From Nitrosococcus watsonii C-113 (GTDB taxonomy: Bacteria > Pseudomonadota > Gammaproteobacteria > Nitrosococcales > Nitrosococcaceae), in contig NC_014315.1 of NCBI RefSeq assembly GCF_000143085.1, forward strand, positions 929,001-993,000: a stretch of 64,000 nucleotides of DNA. Direction: 5' to 3'. The notes under the pieces were generated by a model. That model ran no database searches, was not told the DNA's origin, and was given only the letters and a program-made list of their open reading frames with translations. A program made the position numbers and the translations under genes. Positions 44,460 to 53,481 of the stretch are shown here, piece after piece; position 1 is the first letter of the stretch; every line of letters starts with the position of its first letter.

Positions 44460-45181
44460 ATGGGGTTGTTGCTTACGCTACTCGTACGCAAGAGAAGATG
44501 AGAGATGATGAGTTGGTTACTCAGTATGCACCGTTGGTTAAGCGTATTGCTTATCATTTGTTAACTAGGCTGCCGCCTAGTGTGCAATTGGATGACCTTA
44601 TTCAGGCGGGTATGATTGGCTTGTTAGAGGCCGTTCGCAATTACAATGCTTCCCAAGGGGCAAGTTTTGAGACGTATGCGGGAATCCGTATTCGGGGTGC
44701 CATCCTGGATGAGATCCGCCGTAATGATTGGGCGCCCCGCTCGGTCCATCGTAAGGCGAGACAGGTTGCCGAGGTCATGCGGGAAGTTGAAAACCGTGAA
44801 GGTCGGGACGCGCGGGATTATGAGGTCGTTGAAGAGCTGGGGTTGCCACTTAATGAATATCATCGACTATTGCAAGATGCAGGCGGTTATCGGGTATTTA
44901 GCCTGGACGAATTCAACGAAGGTGAGGAGGCGGAGCCTCTAAGCGCTCCCTTAAAGGGTCCCTACGAGGGATTGCAGGATCAAAACTTCCGTGGGGCATT
45001 AGTTGAGGCTATTGAGGGGTTGCCGGAGCGGGAGCGATTAGTGATGTCGCTCTATTATGTTGAGGATCTCAATCTCCGGGAAATTGGCGAGGTACTAGGG
45101 GTGAGCGAGTCACGAGTTAGCCAAATTCACAGTCAAGCCGTTTTGCGCCTGCGATCTCGCCTAAGTGGGTGGCTGAATTAA
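44456..45181 (+). CDS. fliA: flagellar sigma factor FliA (sigma-28)
   Basis: A 241-residue sigma-70 family factor. Region 2: LVTQYAPLVKRIAYHLLTRLPPSVQLDDLIQAGMIGLLEAVRNYN, ASFETYAGIRIRGAILDEIRRNDWAPRSVHRKAR. Region 3 has GYRVFSLDEF. Region 4: GLPERERLVMSLYYVEDLNLREIGEVLGVSESRVSQIHSQAVLRLRSRL. It transcribes late genes (filament, motor, often chemotaxis) after FlgM release. It ends the operon here; neither flgM nor cheY/cheZ follows. Confidence 0.97.
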   Translation: MNGVVAYATRTQEKMRDDELVTQYAPLVKRIAYHLLTRLPPSVQLDDLIQAGMIGLLEAVRNYNASQGASFETYAGIRIRGAILDEIRRNDWAPRSVHRKARQVAEVMREVENREGRDARDYEVVEELGLPLNEYHRLLQDAGGYRVFSLDEFNEGEEAEPLSAPLKGPYEGLQDQNFRGALVEAIEGLPERERLVMSLYYVEDLNLREIGEVLGVSESRVSQIHSQAVLRLRSRLSGWLN

Positions 45182-45498
45182 GCTGCTGATCGCTCTATTT
45201 TCCCTGGATATTGTTAGTGTGCGGGAGTTCTATGCACATTTGAGGGGCCTGTCACGAGTAAGCGGACATTGAAGCCATCACGCGGGACATCATCGGGGGA
45301 GGGAAGGCGTCGGGACCGGCCTGTATGTGACATAGTGGGGCAATCTTTTAGCCGGCGCACATTGGAGGTAGGGGTTCCCCTCGGAATTGGGTTCAGATCA
45401 ACAGTGGAGAGCGTGCCACCCTCCATGCTTGGTAAAAAGACAGATATGAAAAATTTCAAAATCATACTTAATCCGAGTATGTCAGAGTTGAGGTAGTG
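45182..45498. other. non-coding gap between fliA and the DUF2802-type gene
   Basis: About 315 bases, the place where chemotaxis genes often lie in related flagellar operons. Open frames of 75-83 codons on both strands (about 45214-45496) show no domain or convincing start, and the base composition with GC-rich Arg/Pro-coding patches is unlike the neighbours. It may be a deletion scar or dispersed-repeat fragment. The ribosome site of the next gene (GAGG) lies at its right end. Confidence 0.4.
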
Positions 45499-45924
45499 AT
45501 GGAATTAGATTGGTTGCTTTTGTCCGTGACGGGAATATTGCTTATCTTAGTGCTTTATTTGAACTTTATTTTGCACCGGACTGGCCGGGAACTGGAGGAA
45601 CAGACTACCCATCTTCAGCAATTACAGCGGGATTTCGAGGTTTTTTGCACTGCTGGGGACGAGTTGGGAAAGCAAGTCGTGCGATTGGAGCTGCGGGTAA
45701 AAAAGCTTGCTGAATGGCAAGATCAAATTAATTTACATACGCCTGAAGCACGCGCCTATAGTCAAGCAATAAAGATGGTGCGCAGCGGTGCCGATATTGA
45801 CCAATTAGTTGCCCGCTGTGGATTATCTCAAAATGAAGCAGAGTTAGTGTATTTATTACATAATGCAAGCTCGGAGTCAAATACTGTATCGGAACAGACT
45901 AAAGCAAAAATTTCTTCTTTGTAA
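45499..45924 (+). CDS. DUF2802-type membrane-anchored protein of flagellar loci
   Basis: A 141-residue protein. An N-terminal helix (WLLLSVTGILLILVLYLNFIL) is followed by a coiled coil (REELEEQTTHLQQLQRDF-like heptads, then GKQVVRLELRVKKLAEWQDQ) and a C-terminal helix-turn-helix-like end: YSQAIKMVRSGADIDQLVARCGLSQNEAELVYLLH. This is the plan of the DUF2802 proteins encoded at the end of the flagellar/chemotaxis operons of gammaproteobacteria; their function is not established. GAGG stands five bases before the ATG at 45499. It follows fliA after a 317-base gap. Confidence 0.75.
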   Translation: MELDWLLLSVTGILLILVLYLNFILHRTGRELEEQTTHLQQLQRDFEVFCTAGDELGKQVVRLELRVKKLAEWQDQINLHTPEARAYSQAIKMVRSGADIDQLVARCGLSQNEAELVYLLHNASSESNTVSEQTKAKISSL

Positions 45925-46312
45925 TATAATGCGTGTAAATACATATTTGTAATGGTTATCATTAAGGAAGCAGTAAGAGCGGTGTTGATTCTTGCCTAGA
46001 AATAGTCGTTTTGGGTCAACCCATTACCGGCTTTGTCGTTCGTCCTCACTCCATAGCAGGGTGAGCGGATAGGATTAACCCCTCCGATCATTATCAGGCA
46101 GTAGTTGCCTGATCAGCAGCGGCAGGTCAATTTTATTTTTTTCGCCTAGAGCTTATCCAAGCTTACATACATTATCCATCACCAGAATACCCTGATCACG
46201 CGCTACCTGAGCAGCGACTTTCTTTTACTGCCCTTCTCGCAACTCCAAGTCGGGTAAACCGGGTAACTTTTTATATTAAAAACTAATCTTTAGCTACTAT
46301 GTCTAATGTTCG
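45925..46312. other. non-coding region before the pentapeptide-repeat gene
   Basis: About 390 bases, AT-rich, with no supported gene. The minus strand near 46150-46250 reads KKVAAQVARDQGILVMDNVCKLG between stops, which vaguely recalls a CoA-binding-type protein fragment, but it is too short to call. A sequence at about 45949-45966 has partial symmetry like a Fur box. Neither is reliable. Confidence 0.3.
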
Positions 46313-47047
46313 GTGAAAGCAAAACATGATAAAAGTAAGACTGGGTTTTTTCCGGGCTTAGTGAAACAAGATGAAGCGGGGTACCTCTGGGATGACCGTC
46401 GCTCGGGGTATGATCGCCGTAAATTTAAGAAGCGGCGTTCTCGCTTTGAGCAGCGCGGGAAGAAAGATCGGCGCTCTCCTGAGCTTCCTGAAACCATTCG
46501 ATACCGCATAGCACGAACCCAGCTCAGAACTCAATTAGAAGCGTATCAGATTAGCCATGTTAAATACCGTTTCATTGGGGTAGTTGTCTTGGTGATCGCT
46601 GTTTTCCTGGGAGGAATAATTTCTTTATCGCCTATTAGAGCGGAGAAGGGCTGTGATGTGCTCCCACGTCCAGGTGTCAATTGGAGTAACTGCCTTCTTC
46701 CAGGGAAAGATTTGGTAGCGGCTAATCTGAGCGAAGCCAATCTTCACAACTCATCATTTACAGGTGCTGATTTGCGTCGAATTTCTCTAGCTTCAGCTAC
46801 TTTGACCTATGCTAATATGGCTTCCGCAAACCTGGCCTATGCTGACCTTTCTAATGCTGTGCTGCGAAGTGCTAATTTGCAAGATGCTAATCTGGGCTAT
46901 GCCAAATTAGATTATGCCGATCTTTCCTATGCTAATTTGCTAGGGGCTAATTTAGAGGGAGCTTCCTTACGAGGGGCAAAGTTAGATCATGCTGTATGGC
47001 CTGATCAACGTGAGTGTACGCCTGGCTCTGTCGGATTTTGCCGATAA
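46313..47047 (+). CDS. membrane-anchored pentapeptide-repeat protein
   Basis: A 244-residue protein. The first 85 residues are strongly basic and cytoplasmic (DDRRSGYDRRKFKKRRSRFEQRGKKDRR). One transmembrane helix follows (FIGVVVLVIAVFLGGIISL), then a Cys-containing segment and, from about residue 140, pentapeptide repeats of the A(D/N)Lxx type in continuous series: ANLSEANLHNSSFTGADLRR to ANLLGANLEGASLRGAKL. The repeats form a right-handed beta-helix and would face the periplasm. The end has two Cys (ECTPGSVGFC). The GTG start has no good ribosome site, so the start is uncertain. Function is unknown. Confidence 0.78.
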   Translation: MKAKHDKSKTGFFPGLVKQDEAGYLWDDRRSGYDRRKFKKRRSRFEQRGKKDRRSPELPETIRYRIARTQLRTQLEAYQISHVKYRFIGVVVLVIAVFLGGIISLSPIRAEKGCDVLPRPGVNWSNCLLPGKDLVAANLSEANLHNSSFTGADLRRISLASATLTYANMASANLAYADLSNAVLRSANLQDANLGYAKLDYADLSYANLLGANLEGASLRGAKLDHAVWPDQRECTPGSVGFCR

Positions 47048-47270
47048 AACCCTATATAAAGTAAATGCCGCCCCCCAGTCTCTGCCCCAAAGGAAATTTA
47101 AGAGTCCCTTCACTTTATTCTAACTTGTATTGAGAGAGATTCATATTAGTGCTATTGCCGTTCTCACTGATTAAATATCTCCCGTTAATACGGATCATCT
47201 AGTAACCACGTTTTTCCTAGGCACCCTTTCCTTCCGTCCGCTATGTCTTGTTTATGGCGATACACTATAC

Positions 47271-47549
47271 TTGGAGTTCCGCCATGACTGATTTCAATTT
47301 TGTGCCTACAAGACGTCATCCGCCTGGAGACTTCGCGTTTCTCGGCAGTCTTCGACGAAGGCATCATCTGGATCTTGGGTTCTTGGGCGCTCCACGTGCT
47401 TTCACTTCAGGTGTTCCCCACCCTGGGCTGGGCTCCGAGAGCGAGAAAATGATAGCGGGATTTCATGGCAGAACGCGAGGAATTTGGCCCTCGCGCGACC
47501 TGCGTCCTTTCGCTTCGCATCGTTGCTAGGGGAGAGTTCACCTTCCATG
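47271..47549 (+). repeat. dispersed repeat copy A (about 280 bases)
   Basis: Begins TTGGAGTTCCGCCATGACTG and is clearly related at both ends to the stretch at 57572-57863 (copy B). Both would encode a start MTDxxFVPTxxHxPGxFAxL, but the frames then diverge, so a decayed small gene or a non-coding mobile repeat is possible. The middle is less alike. It stands in an otherwise empty stretch between the pentapeptide gene and terC (47048-47663). Confidence 0.6.
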
Positions 47550-47663
47550 GAAGACACCAATGAGCGTTATTCTTTCTTCTCTTGATCTTAAGGGAGTGGT
47601 TTCGTGCGGCTTTTAGTTATGAAAGTTTTTCTGCGTTTAGCCGACTATGGGGGATAATCAGTA

Positions 47664-48881
47664 ATGACAGTCTCCATTTGGATCGGCGTTGTCGCGCTTA
47701 TTATTGGGTTATTGGCCTTAGATCTTGTTGTTCTAAATCGCGGGGCACGCATAGTTTGCGTCAAAGAATCCCTGGTGTGGACAGTTACCTGGGTGGCATT
47801 GGCGCTTTGTTTTAATGTATTTGTATATTTTCTGTATGAGAATAACTGGCTTGGATGGAGTGATCTGGCCTCCCACAATGTTAGCGGACGGGAAGCCGCA
47901 ATCCAATTCTTGACGGGCTTCCTGATGGAAAAATCCTTGTCGGTAGATAATATTTTTGTCATCGCCATGATATTTTCATATTTGAAAATTCCCGTAGTGG
48001 AGCAACAACGTATGCTGTTATGGGGGATTTTGGGGGCGGTTGGACTGCGTGTCATCATGATCACATTAGGCGTTGCATTGATGGCGCGTTTCCCCTGGAT
48101 AGCCTATTTGTTTGGGGGGTTGCTCCTGGCAACCGCCGTGAAAATGCTGATGACCCGCCAGGGCAATGTCAACATAAGCCGTAATCCCTTGCTGATCCTG
48201 GTTAGAAAATTCTATCCTGTTGTAGATGATTTTAAAGGGGGGTATTTTTTTAGCACCCTAAATGGAAGCCGTGCTGTAACGCCCTTGTTGCTTGCACTGA
48301 TTCTAGTGGTAAGCACTAATCTAATATTTGCCCTCGACTCTATTCCAGCTATTTTTGCCGTCACCCAAGATCCCTTTTTGGTCTTCACCTGTAATGTTTT
48401 TTCAGTGCTTGGCCTTCATGCCCTCTATTTTACAATTGCGGGCCATGTGGAGCGATTCCGCTACATTAAGTTGAGCCTGATTTTTATCTTGATCTATTTC
48501 GCCATAAAAATAACGTTAATTTATTATTACCCTATTCCAAATATTGTCTCCCTAGTCATTATTGGAAGTATTCTCACGCTGGGTATGCTTGCTTCTTTGT
48601 TGATTTCACCTCGGGATTCTGATGAGGGTGCCGCGCCGCTGTTTAACGACTTAGTTGTTTTAGCCGTTCTTAGTTATCGGCAAGCCCGGCGGATTGTGGT
48701 GCTTGTTCTCGGTACTTCGGTACTTTTAGTAGGGGTCGCAATGATTGTGCTGCCGGGACCCGCGGTAGTTGTGATCCCAATTGGTTTAGGCATTTTGGCC
48801 ATTGAATTTGCATGGGCGAGACGGTGGTTGCAAAAAATACGTCAAACGGCTGGAAAAATTAGACAGCGTATACGACATTAG
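47664..48881 (+). CDS. TerC-family membrane protein with C-terminal PGPGW-like extension
   Basis: A 405-residue integral membrane protein. Residues 1-315 are TerC/Alx-like, with about eight or nine helices and the diagnostic acidic motifs LMEKSLSVDNIFVIAMIF and STNLIFALDSIPAIFAVTQDPFLVFTCNVFSVLGLHALYF. Residues about 340-405 add another hydrophobic hairpin, LGTSVLLVGVAMIVLPGPAVVVIPIGLGILAIEFAWARRWL, like the PGPGW family, and a basic tail. TerC proteins are linked to metal (often Mn) efflux; the fusion may be a local invention or fused from adjacent genes. The upstream leader showed no clear manganese riboswitch. Confidence 0.85.
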   Translation: MTVSIWIGVVALIIGLLALDLVVLNRGARIVCVKESLVWTVTWVALALCFNVFVYFLYENNWLGWSDLASHNVSGREAAIQFLTGFLMEKSLSVDNIFVIAMIFSYLKIPVVEQQRMLLWGILGAVGLRVIMITLGVALMARFPWIAYLFGGLLLATAVKMLMTRQGNVNISRNPLLILVRKFYPVVDDFKGGYFFSTLNGSRAVTPLLLALILVVSTNLIFALDSIPAIFAVTQDPFLVFTCNVFSVLGLHALYFTIAGHVERFRYIKLSLIFILIYFAIKITLIYYYPIPNIVSLVIIGSILTLGMLASLLISPRDSDEGAAPLFNDLVVLAVLSYRQARRIVVLVLGTSVLLVGVAMIVLPGPAVVVIPIGLGILAIEFAWARRWLQKIRQTAGKIRQRIRH

Positions 48882-48918
48882 CTGGTTGGATTATGTGGGT
48901 ATGAGGAAGCTGATAGGA

Positions 48919-51900
48919 ATGCGAAATGATAAGGATATTCTTTTTGTCTTAAGGCTATTTTTAGCGCTTATTTTTCTCCTCCCTCCTGCTTTATTGGCAG
49001 AACTTGCTTCAGTGACATCGCCGGATGGATTAAATTCCTCCGTAGCCTTAGAGCAAGTCCGGAATAAGATGAGAGGGCTGGAAGAGGATCAAGGATTAGA
49101 TGAGGCACAAAAGAAAAAGCTACTGGATTTATACCAGTTAACTAAAGAGCGTTTGCAGGCAGCTCAGGACTATGGGGACAAGGCTAGGGTTTATCGGCAG
49201 GCTATTGAAGCGGCGCCGGCCAAACTAGAAGAAATTAATAGGCACCTCGCTTCTCCAGGCACCGATAAGGCAATGGCAGCCTTGGAACAGATACCTACGG
49301 GAACCCCTCTCGCCGAATTAGAACAACAGCTAGCGGCAGAGCAGACTGAACTCGCTGCCCTAGAAAGCTCCCTCTCTGGGTTAGACAAGCAATTGCAAGA
49401 GCAACAATCTCGACCTCGGCAGGCCCGAGATCAGCTCATAGAGGTCAAGCAGCAGCAGGAGCTTATAGAAAATGACCTTAAAGCATTACCGCCGGGGGAA
49501 ACGTCCCTTATTTCTGAAGCCCGTCAGCTAGCCTTGCGGGCACGGCTAGAGGTATGCCTCAATGAAATTGACATGCTTGAGCAGGAACTATCAAGTCACA
49601 ATATCCGGTTGCAGTTACTGAGGGCACAACGGGATTTGACGGCACAGCAGGTTTGGCAAACCCAGGCGCGGATCAAGCTTCTTGAAGCATTAATTAGACA
49701 GCGGCGACGAGAAGAAGTAGGACAAATTCAGGAAGCTGCTGCCCGGGCAGAGCAGGAAGCTATTGGTAAACATCCTGCTATTCAGGAGCTGGCTGCGCAG
49801 AATGGCCGCCTCAGTAAAGAGTTTGCCACGTTAGCTGCGCGCTTGAGCCGCATTACTGCTGAACGCGAAGCTGCGGAAACCCACTTAAAGCAGCTGGAGC
49901 AGGACTTTAAAAATGCCCGGCAAAGTTTAGAAATCGCTGGATTGAATAAAGCGTTACAGCAGTTTTTGCAGGATCAACGCCGTAGTCTACCGGACCTTAG
50001 CCATTACCGAGAGGAAACCGAACAGCACCGGGTGGAGATGGCTGAAGTTGGTCTTAGCCAACTTCGAGTAGATGGACAGCGCCGGCAACTCAGCAAGCTT
50101 GAAGATGCCGCCAACCAGGTAATGGCGGAACAAGTGGGGCCGGACTTAGCTCCTTCCTCGCGAGAAGAAATTAAGGTAGAGGTGCGTAATCTGCTGAAAG
50201 ACAGGCGGGCTTTATTGGATAAGCTTAGCGCTATTCAAGGTCAATACCTGCGCTCGGTGGGAAATTTGGAGTTTGTACAGCAGCAACTCGTGGAGAGGGC
50301 CAGGCAGTATGCAGCATTTTTAGATGAACATCTGCTATGGATTCCTAGCGCTGCTCCTTTAGATTTCCAAACGGGACAAGGTTTGCTAGCGGGAATGGCT
50401 TGGCTGTTATCTCTAGAGAGTTGGCGGGATACCGCCCAGGCATTGGGCTCTATTGCTATGGAAGAGCCCTTGTTGGTTATCGTGGTAATACTGATCTTTA
50501 TTGGGTTACTTCAGCTGCATTATAACCTAAGCAGGATTTTAAAAGTTGCTACAGAGAGAATAACCATGCCCTATGCGGATCGTTTCAGCTTTACTCTCAG
50601 AGCCTTCATAGCTACCCTGCTGGCTGCGGCGCCCTGGCCCCTGCTGGTAGGTTTTATAGGATGGCTGTTGCGAGTTTCTCCGGAAGCTCCAGGCTTTGCT
50701 AAAGCGGTAGGTGCTGGACTGGCCGCTATTTCCCTGCCCCTGTTTTTAATGCATGGATTTCGCCTCTTGTGCCGCAGCCATGGGGTTGCCAGCGATCATT
50801 TTGGTTGGCAAGAGCAAACCGTGACACTCTGGCGGAAAAATCTTACCTGGGCGATTCCGGTGATGCTGCCGGCCTTGTTCGTGGCAACAGTGGCGGGTGC
50901 CGAAGCGAATGAGATGTATGCTGAAAGTCTTGGCCGGGTAGGACTATTAGTGAGCATGGTGGCACTCGCGGTCTTTTTTCAACGGATATTAAGACCTAAA
51001 GGGGGGATTGCCGAACGGTATTTAGAAGAGCAACCGAGAAGCTGGCTGTCTCGTTTCCGTTATGTATGGTATCCGGCTATTGTCTTTCTTCCTATCTTTT
51101 TAGCGGGCTTGGCGGTGGTAGGGTATTTCTATACCGCGCTCCATCTTAAAAATGAGATGGTTGTTACCTTATATCTGATCATCGCCGCCGCGCTGGTGCA
51201 TGATTTAGCTATCCGCTGGCTTGAGGTGACGCAGCGTAAGCTGGCCTTGCTTAAAATGCGGGAGAGGCGGGAAATTGAACGAGTGACCCAATCTGCCAGA
51301 GAGGCGGCAGGCCGCTCTGGTGCGGGGGTCCCCACTAAACTGGACATTTACCAAGTGGACATTCAAACGGTTGATTCTCAAACCCGCCAGCTACTCCGGA
51401 CGGTGGTGGTTTTATCCGTTATTGTTGGCTTTTGGCTTATTTGGGCGCCTACTTTTCCTGCGCTGGGTATCCTTAATGACGTTACCTTGTGGCATCATAC
51501 CGTGGTTGTGGAAGGCGAAGAGGTGCAAAAACCTTTTACGCTTGCTAATCTGGCGCTAGCCCTGGTTTTGGCTTTGGTGGCCTTTGGCGCGGCCAGAAAT
51601 CTTCCCGGTGTTTTGGAAATACTGGTGCTGCGCCGGCTTTCTTTAGTGCCTGGCAGCCGTTATGCCATTACAACCTTATTGCGCTATGCCATCGGGAGTG
51701 CCGGTATTGTCTTGGTATTTGATGCTGTTGGGGGCAGCTGGTCCCAGATACAGTGGTTGGTGGCCGCCCTTACCGTGGGGTTAGGGTTTGGATTGCAGGA
51801 AATTTTTGCCAATTTTGTTTCGGGCCTGATTATTTTATTTGAACGGCCCATTCGGGTTGGCGATGTAGTGACGGTAGGTGATATTTCGGGCACGGTTTCT

Positions 51901-52395
51901 CGAATTCGAATCCGCGCTACTACGGTAACGGATTTTGATCGTAAAGAACTGATTGTTCCTAATAAGTCTTTTGTGACGGATAGGCTAGTAAACTGGACTC
52001 TTTCTGATCCTATTACCCGGATCACGCTGAAGTTGGGAGTTGCTTATGGGTCGGATACTACCCTCACGCATCAGATCATTCTAGGGGTTGTTAACGCTAA
52101 TCCCTTGGTATTGGAGGACCCTCCTCCTAGCGTTTATTTTGTGGGTTTTGGGGAAGGCACCTTAGACTTTATCGTTTGGGCCTTTGTGCGGGAACTAGGA
52201 AATCGTTATCCCTTAATGCACGAACTGAATACGGCTATCAATCGGGCCCTGGAAGAACAGGGGATTGAAATACCGTTCCCCCAACGAGACATTCATGTCC
52301 GTTCGATCAATATGCCACCACTAACTGGGTTAGATTCCCAGAGACCATCGGAGATGGATTATCCACCCTCACAACAGGAGGGTTCCGTTACCTAG
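48919..52395 (+). CDS. large mechanosensitive channel, MscK/MscM type
   Basis: A protein of about 1158 residues. A signal/first helix (ILFVLRLFLALIFLLPPALLA) is followed by a long periplasmic Gln/Glu/Arg-rich coiled-coil domain (to about residue 490), about eleven membrane helices, and a C-terminal MscS pore and beta domain: LVAALTVGLGFGLQEIFANFVSGLIILFERPIRVGDVVTVG, TDFDRKELIVPNKSFVTDRLVNWTLSD. This is the plan of KefA/MscK and YjeP/MscM. It opens under membrane tension and protects against hypo-osmotic shock. The ATG at 48919 has GAGGA about 11 bases upstream; a start at 48802 would overlap terC. The terC gene ends 38 bases before. Confidence 0.9.
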   Translation: MRNDKDILFVLRLFLALIFLLPPALLAELASVTSPDGLNSSVALEQVRNKMRGLEEDQGLDEAQKKKLLDLYQLTKERLQAAQDYGDKARVYRQAIEAAPAKLEEINRHLASPGTDKAMAALEQIPTGTPLAELEQQLAAEQTELAALESSLSGLDKQLQEQQSRPRQARDQLIEVKQQQELIENDLKALPPGETSLISEARQLALRARLEVCLNEIDMLEQELSSHNIRLQLLRAQRDLTAQQVWQTQARIKLLEALIRQRRREEVGQIQEAAARAEQEAIGKHPAIQELAAQNGRLSKEFATLAARLSRITAEREAAETHLKQLEQDFKNARQSLEIAGLNKALQQFLQDQRRSLPDLSHYREETEQHRVEMAEVGLSQLRVDGQRRQLSKLEDAANQVMAEQVGPDLAPSSREEIKVEVRNLLKDRRALLDKLSAIQGQYLRSVGNLEFVQQQLVERARQYAAFLDEHLLWIPSAAPLDFQTGQGLLAGMAWLLSLESWRDTAQALGSIAMEEPLLVIVVILIFIGLLQLHYNLSRILKVATERITMPYADRFSFTLRAFIATLLAAAPWPLLVGFIGWLLRVSPEAPGFAKAVGAGLAAISLPLFLMHGFRLLCRSHGVASDHFGWQEQTVTLWRKNLTWAIPVMLPALFVATVAGAEANEMYAESLGRVGLLVSMVALAVFFQRILRPKGGIAERYLEEQPRSWLSRFRYVWYPAIVFLPIFLAGLAVVGYFYTALHLKNEMVVTLYLIIAAALVHDLAIRWLEVTQRKLALLKMRERREIERVTQSAREAAGRSGAGVPTKLDIYQVDIQTVDSQTRQLLRTVVVLSVIVGFWLIWAPTFPALGILNDVTLWHHTVVVEGEEVQKPFTLANLALALVLALVAFGAARNLPGVLEILVLRRLSLVPGSRYAITTLLRYAIGSAGIVLVFDAVGGSWSQIQWLVAALTVGLGFGLQEIFANFVSGLIILFERPIRVGDVVTVGDISGTVSRIRIRATTVTDFDRKELIVPNKSFVTDRLVNWTLSDPITRITLKLGVAYGSDTTLTHQIILGVVNANPLVLEDPPPSVYFVGFGEGTLDFIVWAFVRELGNRYPLMHELNTAINRALEEQGIEIPFPQRDIHVRSINMPPLTGLDSQRPSEMDYPPSQQEGSVT

Positions 52396-52505
52396 CACGA
52401 GGGATGAGGATACCTCTTCGTACTGATTTTCAGTAATAATTATACCAATGCAGCCGGGTATAAAGTGATTCAATATAATTGGCGTCTCTAGCTATTGTGC
52501 AAAAA

Positions 52506-53402
52506 TCAAGTTCTGATTCTAGCCAAAAAATCCCGGTGAGGAACGTGCAAGGAAATTTCCTGCTGGTAAACCTGATATCGTTTTCCCCCTAGCCAGCGTT
52601 GAAATAAATCCCACTGCTGGCTGTGGGGGCGGATTGATTCCGCCATCGCTTTTTCAAAAAAATCGAGTTTTGCCAAGAGCGCTTCTTTCTGTAAAGGTAG
52701 TATGTTCCACGCCGAAGAAGCACTGTTCACATTAAACCCGTTTTCCAGAAACAATTTTTCCATCTCCCGTCCACAGTGAGCTGCCATGGCTTGGCCAAAA
52801 TGCTGGGGCCGGTGCATGAGGGATTCGTAACGGCAGCACCAGTGTTCTGTTTCCTTATCAGTAGGGTAAAATCGGATGCCTCGATCCAGATTGAGCGTAA
52901 ATAAAAACAAGGGAGATTTCTCCGCCCATGCTTGCCGAAATAACTGAAGCAGCCTTTGAAATTGGCTGGCGCTTAAGAGATCGAAAACAGCGTTGGCTAG
53001 CACTAGATCGAAGGAGCTTTTATAAATGGGGCAATCCGGCGCTAAAAAATCATCCGCCAGAGGATGAACGGTGTTTATTTCTTCTCCCAAAAAATCAATA
53101 ATGAATTGAGGGAATTGGCCTAAAAGCTCACTATCCCGTTCTACCAGCCACCACTGGGTTGAGGAAGGCAAAAGGTGGGCATAATAGCAAAGATTAGCTC
53201 CAGCACCTGCCCCCAGATCCAGGACCCGAAGCTGTTCCCCCTTTGACAGTTGGGTTAAAGCCTGAGCTTCAAGAGAGCGATCACGAGCAGCCCCATCCAA
53301 TTGATAGCGGAGTCGAAGCCAATCGAAATGGGCCTTTTGATAAGATCCCTTTGGGTTATTGGAATGTATGTGTGTGACACTATTGTCCCTAATAAATTTC
53401 AT
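52506..53402 (-). CDS. SAM-dependent methyltransferase, unknown substrate
   Basis: A 298-residue protein with a class I methyltransferase fold. Motif I is LRVLDLGAGAGANLCYYAHLLP, the next acidic strand end is WWLVERDSELLGQF, and motif IV is SFDLVLANAVFDLLSASQFQRLLQLF. The N-terminal 50 residues and the His/Trp-rich C-terminal part are lineage-specific. No signal peptide. Transcribed divergently from the VWA gene with about 80 bases between the two. The substrate is unknown. Confidence 0.78.
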   Translation of the reverse strand: MKFIRDNSVTHIHSNNPKGSYQKAHFDWLRLRYQLDGAARDRSLEAQALTQLSKGEQLRVLDLGAGAGANLCYYAHLLPSSTQWWLVERDSELLGQFPQFIIDFLGEEINTVHPLADDFLAPDCPIYKSSFDLVLANAVFDLLSASQFQRLLQLFRQAWAEKSPLFLFTLNLDRGIRFYPTDKETEHWCCRYESLMHRPQHFGQAMAAHCGREMEKLFLENGFNVNSASSAWNILPLQKEALLAKLDFFEKAMAESIRPHSQQWDLFQRWLGGKRYQVYQQEISLHVPHRDFLARIRT

Positions 53403-53481
53403 TATTGAAACCTACACTGTTATTTGGCGCCTAATGACAATAAGAGTTTCTCTTTTGTATACGATAAATAATTAAAGTCAG

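Noticed and set aside
45214-45465. 83-codon minus-strand frame between fliA and the DUF2802-type gene
   Set aside because: No family resemblance, no convincing start; composition looks like a dispersed-repeat fragment rather than a gene.
45949-45966. Fur-box-like sequence
   Set aside because: Only about 13 of 18 positions agree with the consensus and no iron gene follows.
46150-46250. Minus-strand fragment reading KKVAAQVARDQGILVMDNVCKLG, vaguely like a CoA-binding protein
   Set aside because: About 25 residues between stops with no flanking homology I can see; too short to support a pseudogene.
47550-47663. Possible manganese (yybP-ykoY) riboswitch before terC
   Set aside because: A GGGAGTGG-like start is present but the conserved stems and loops of the class are not recognisable.
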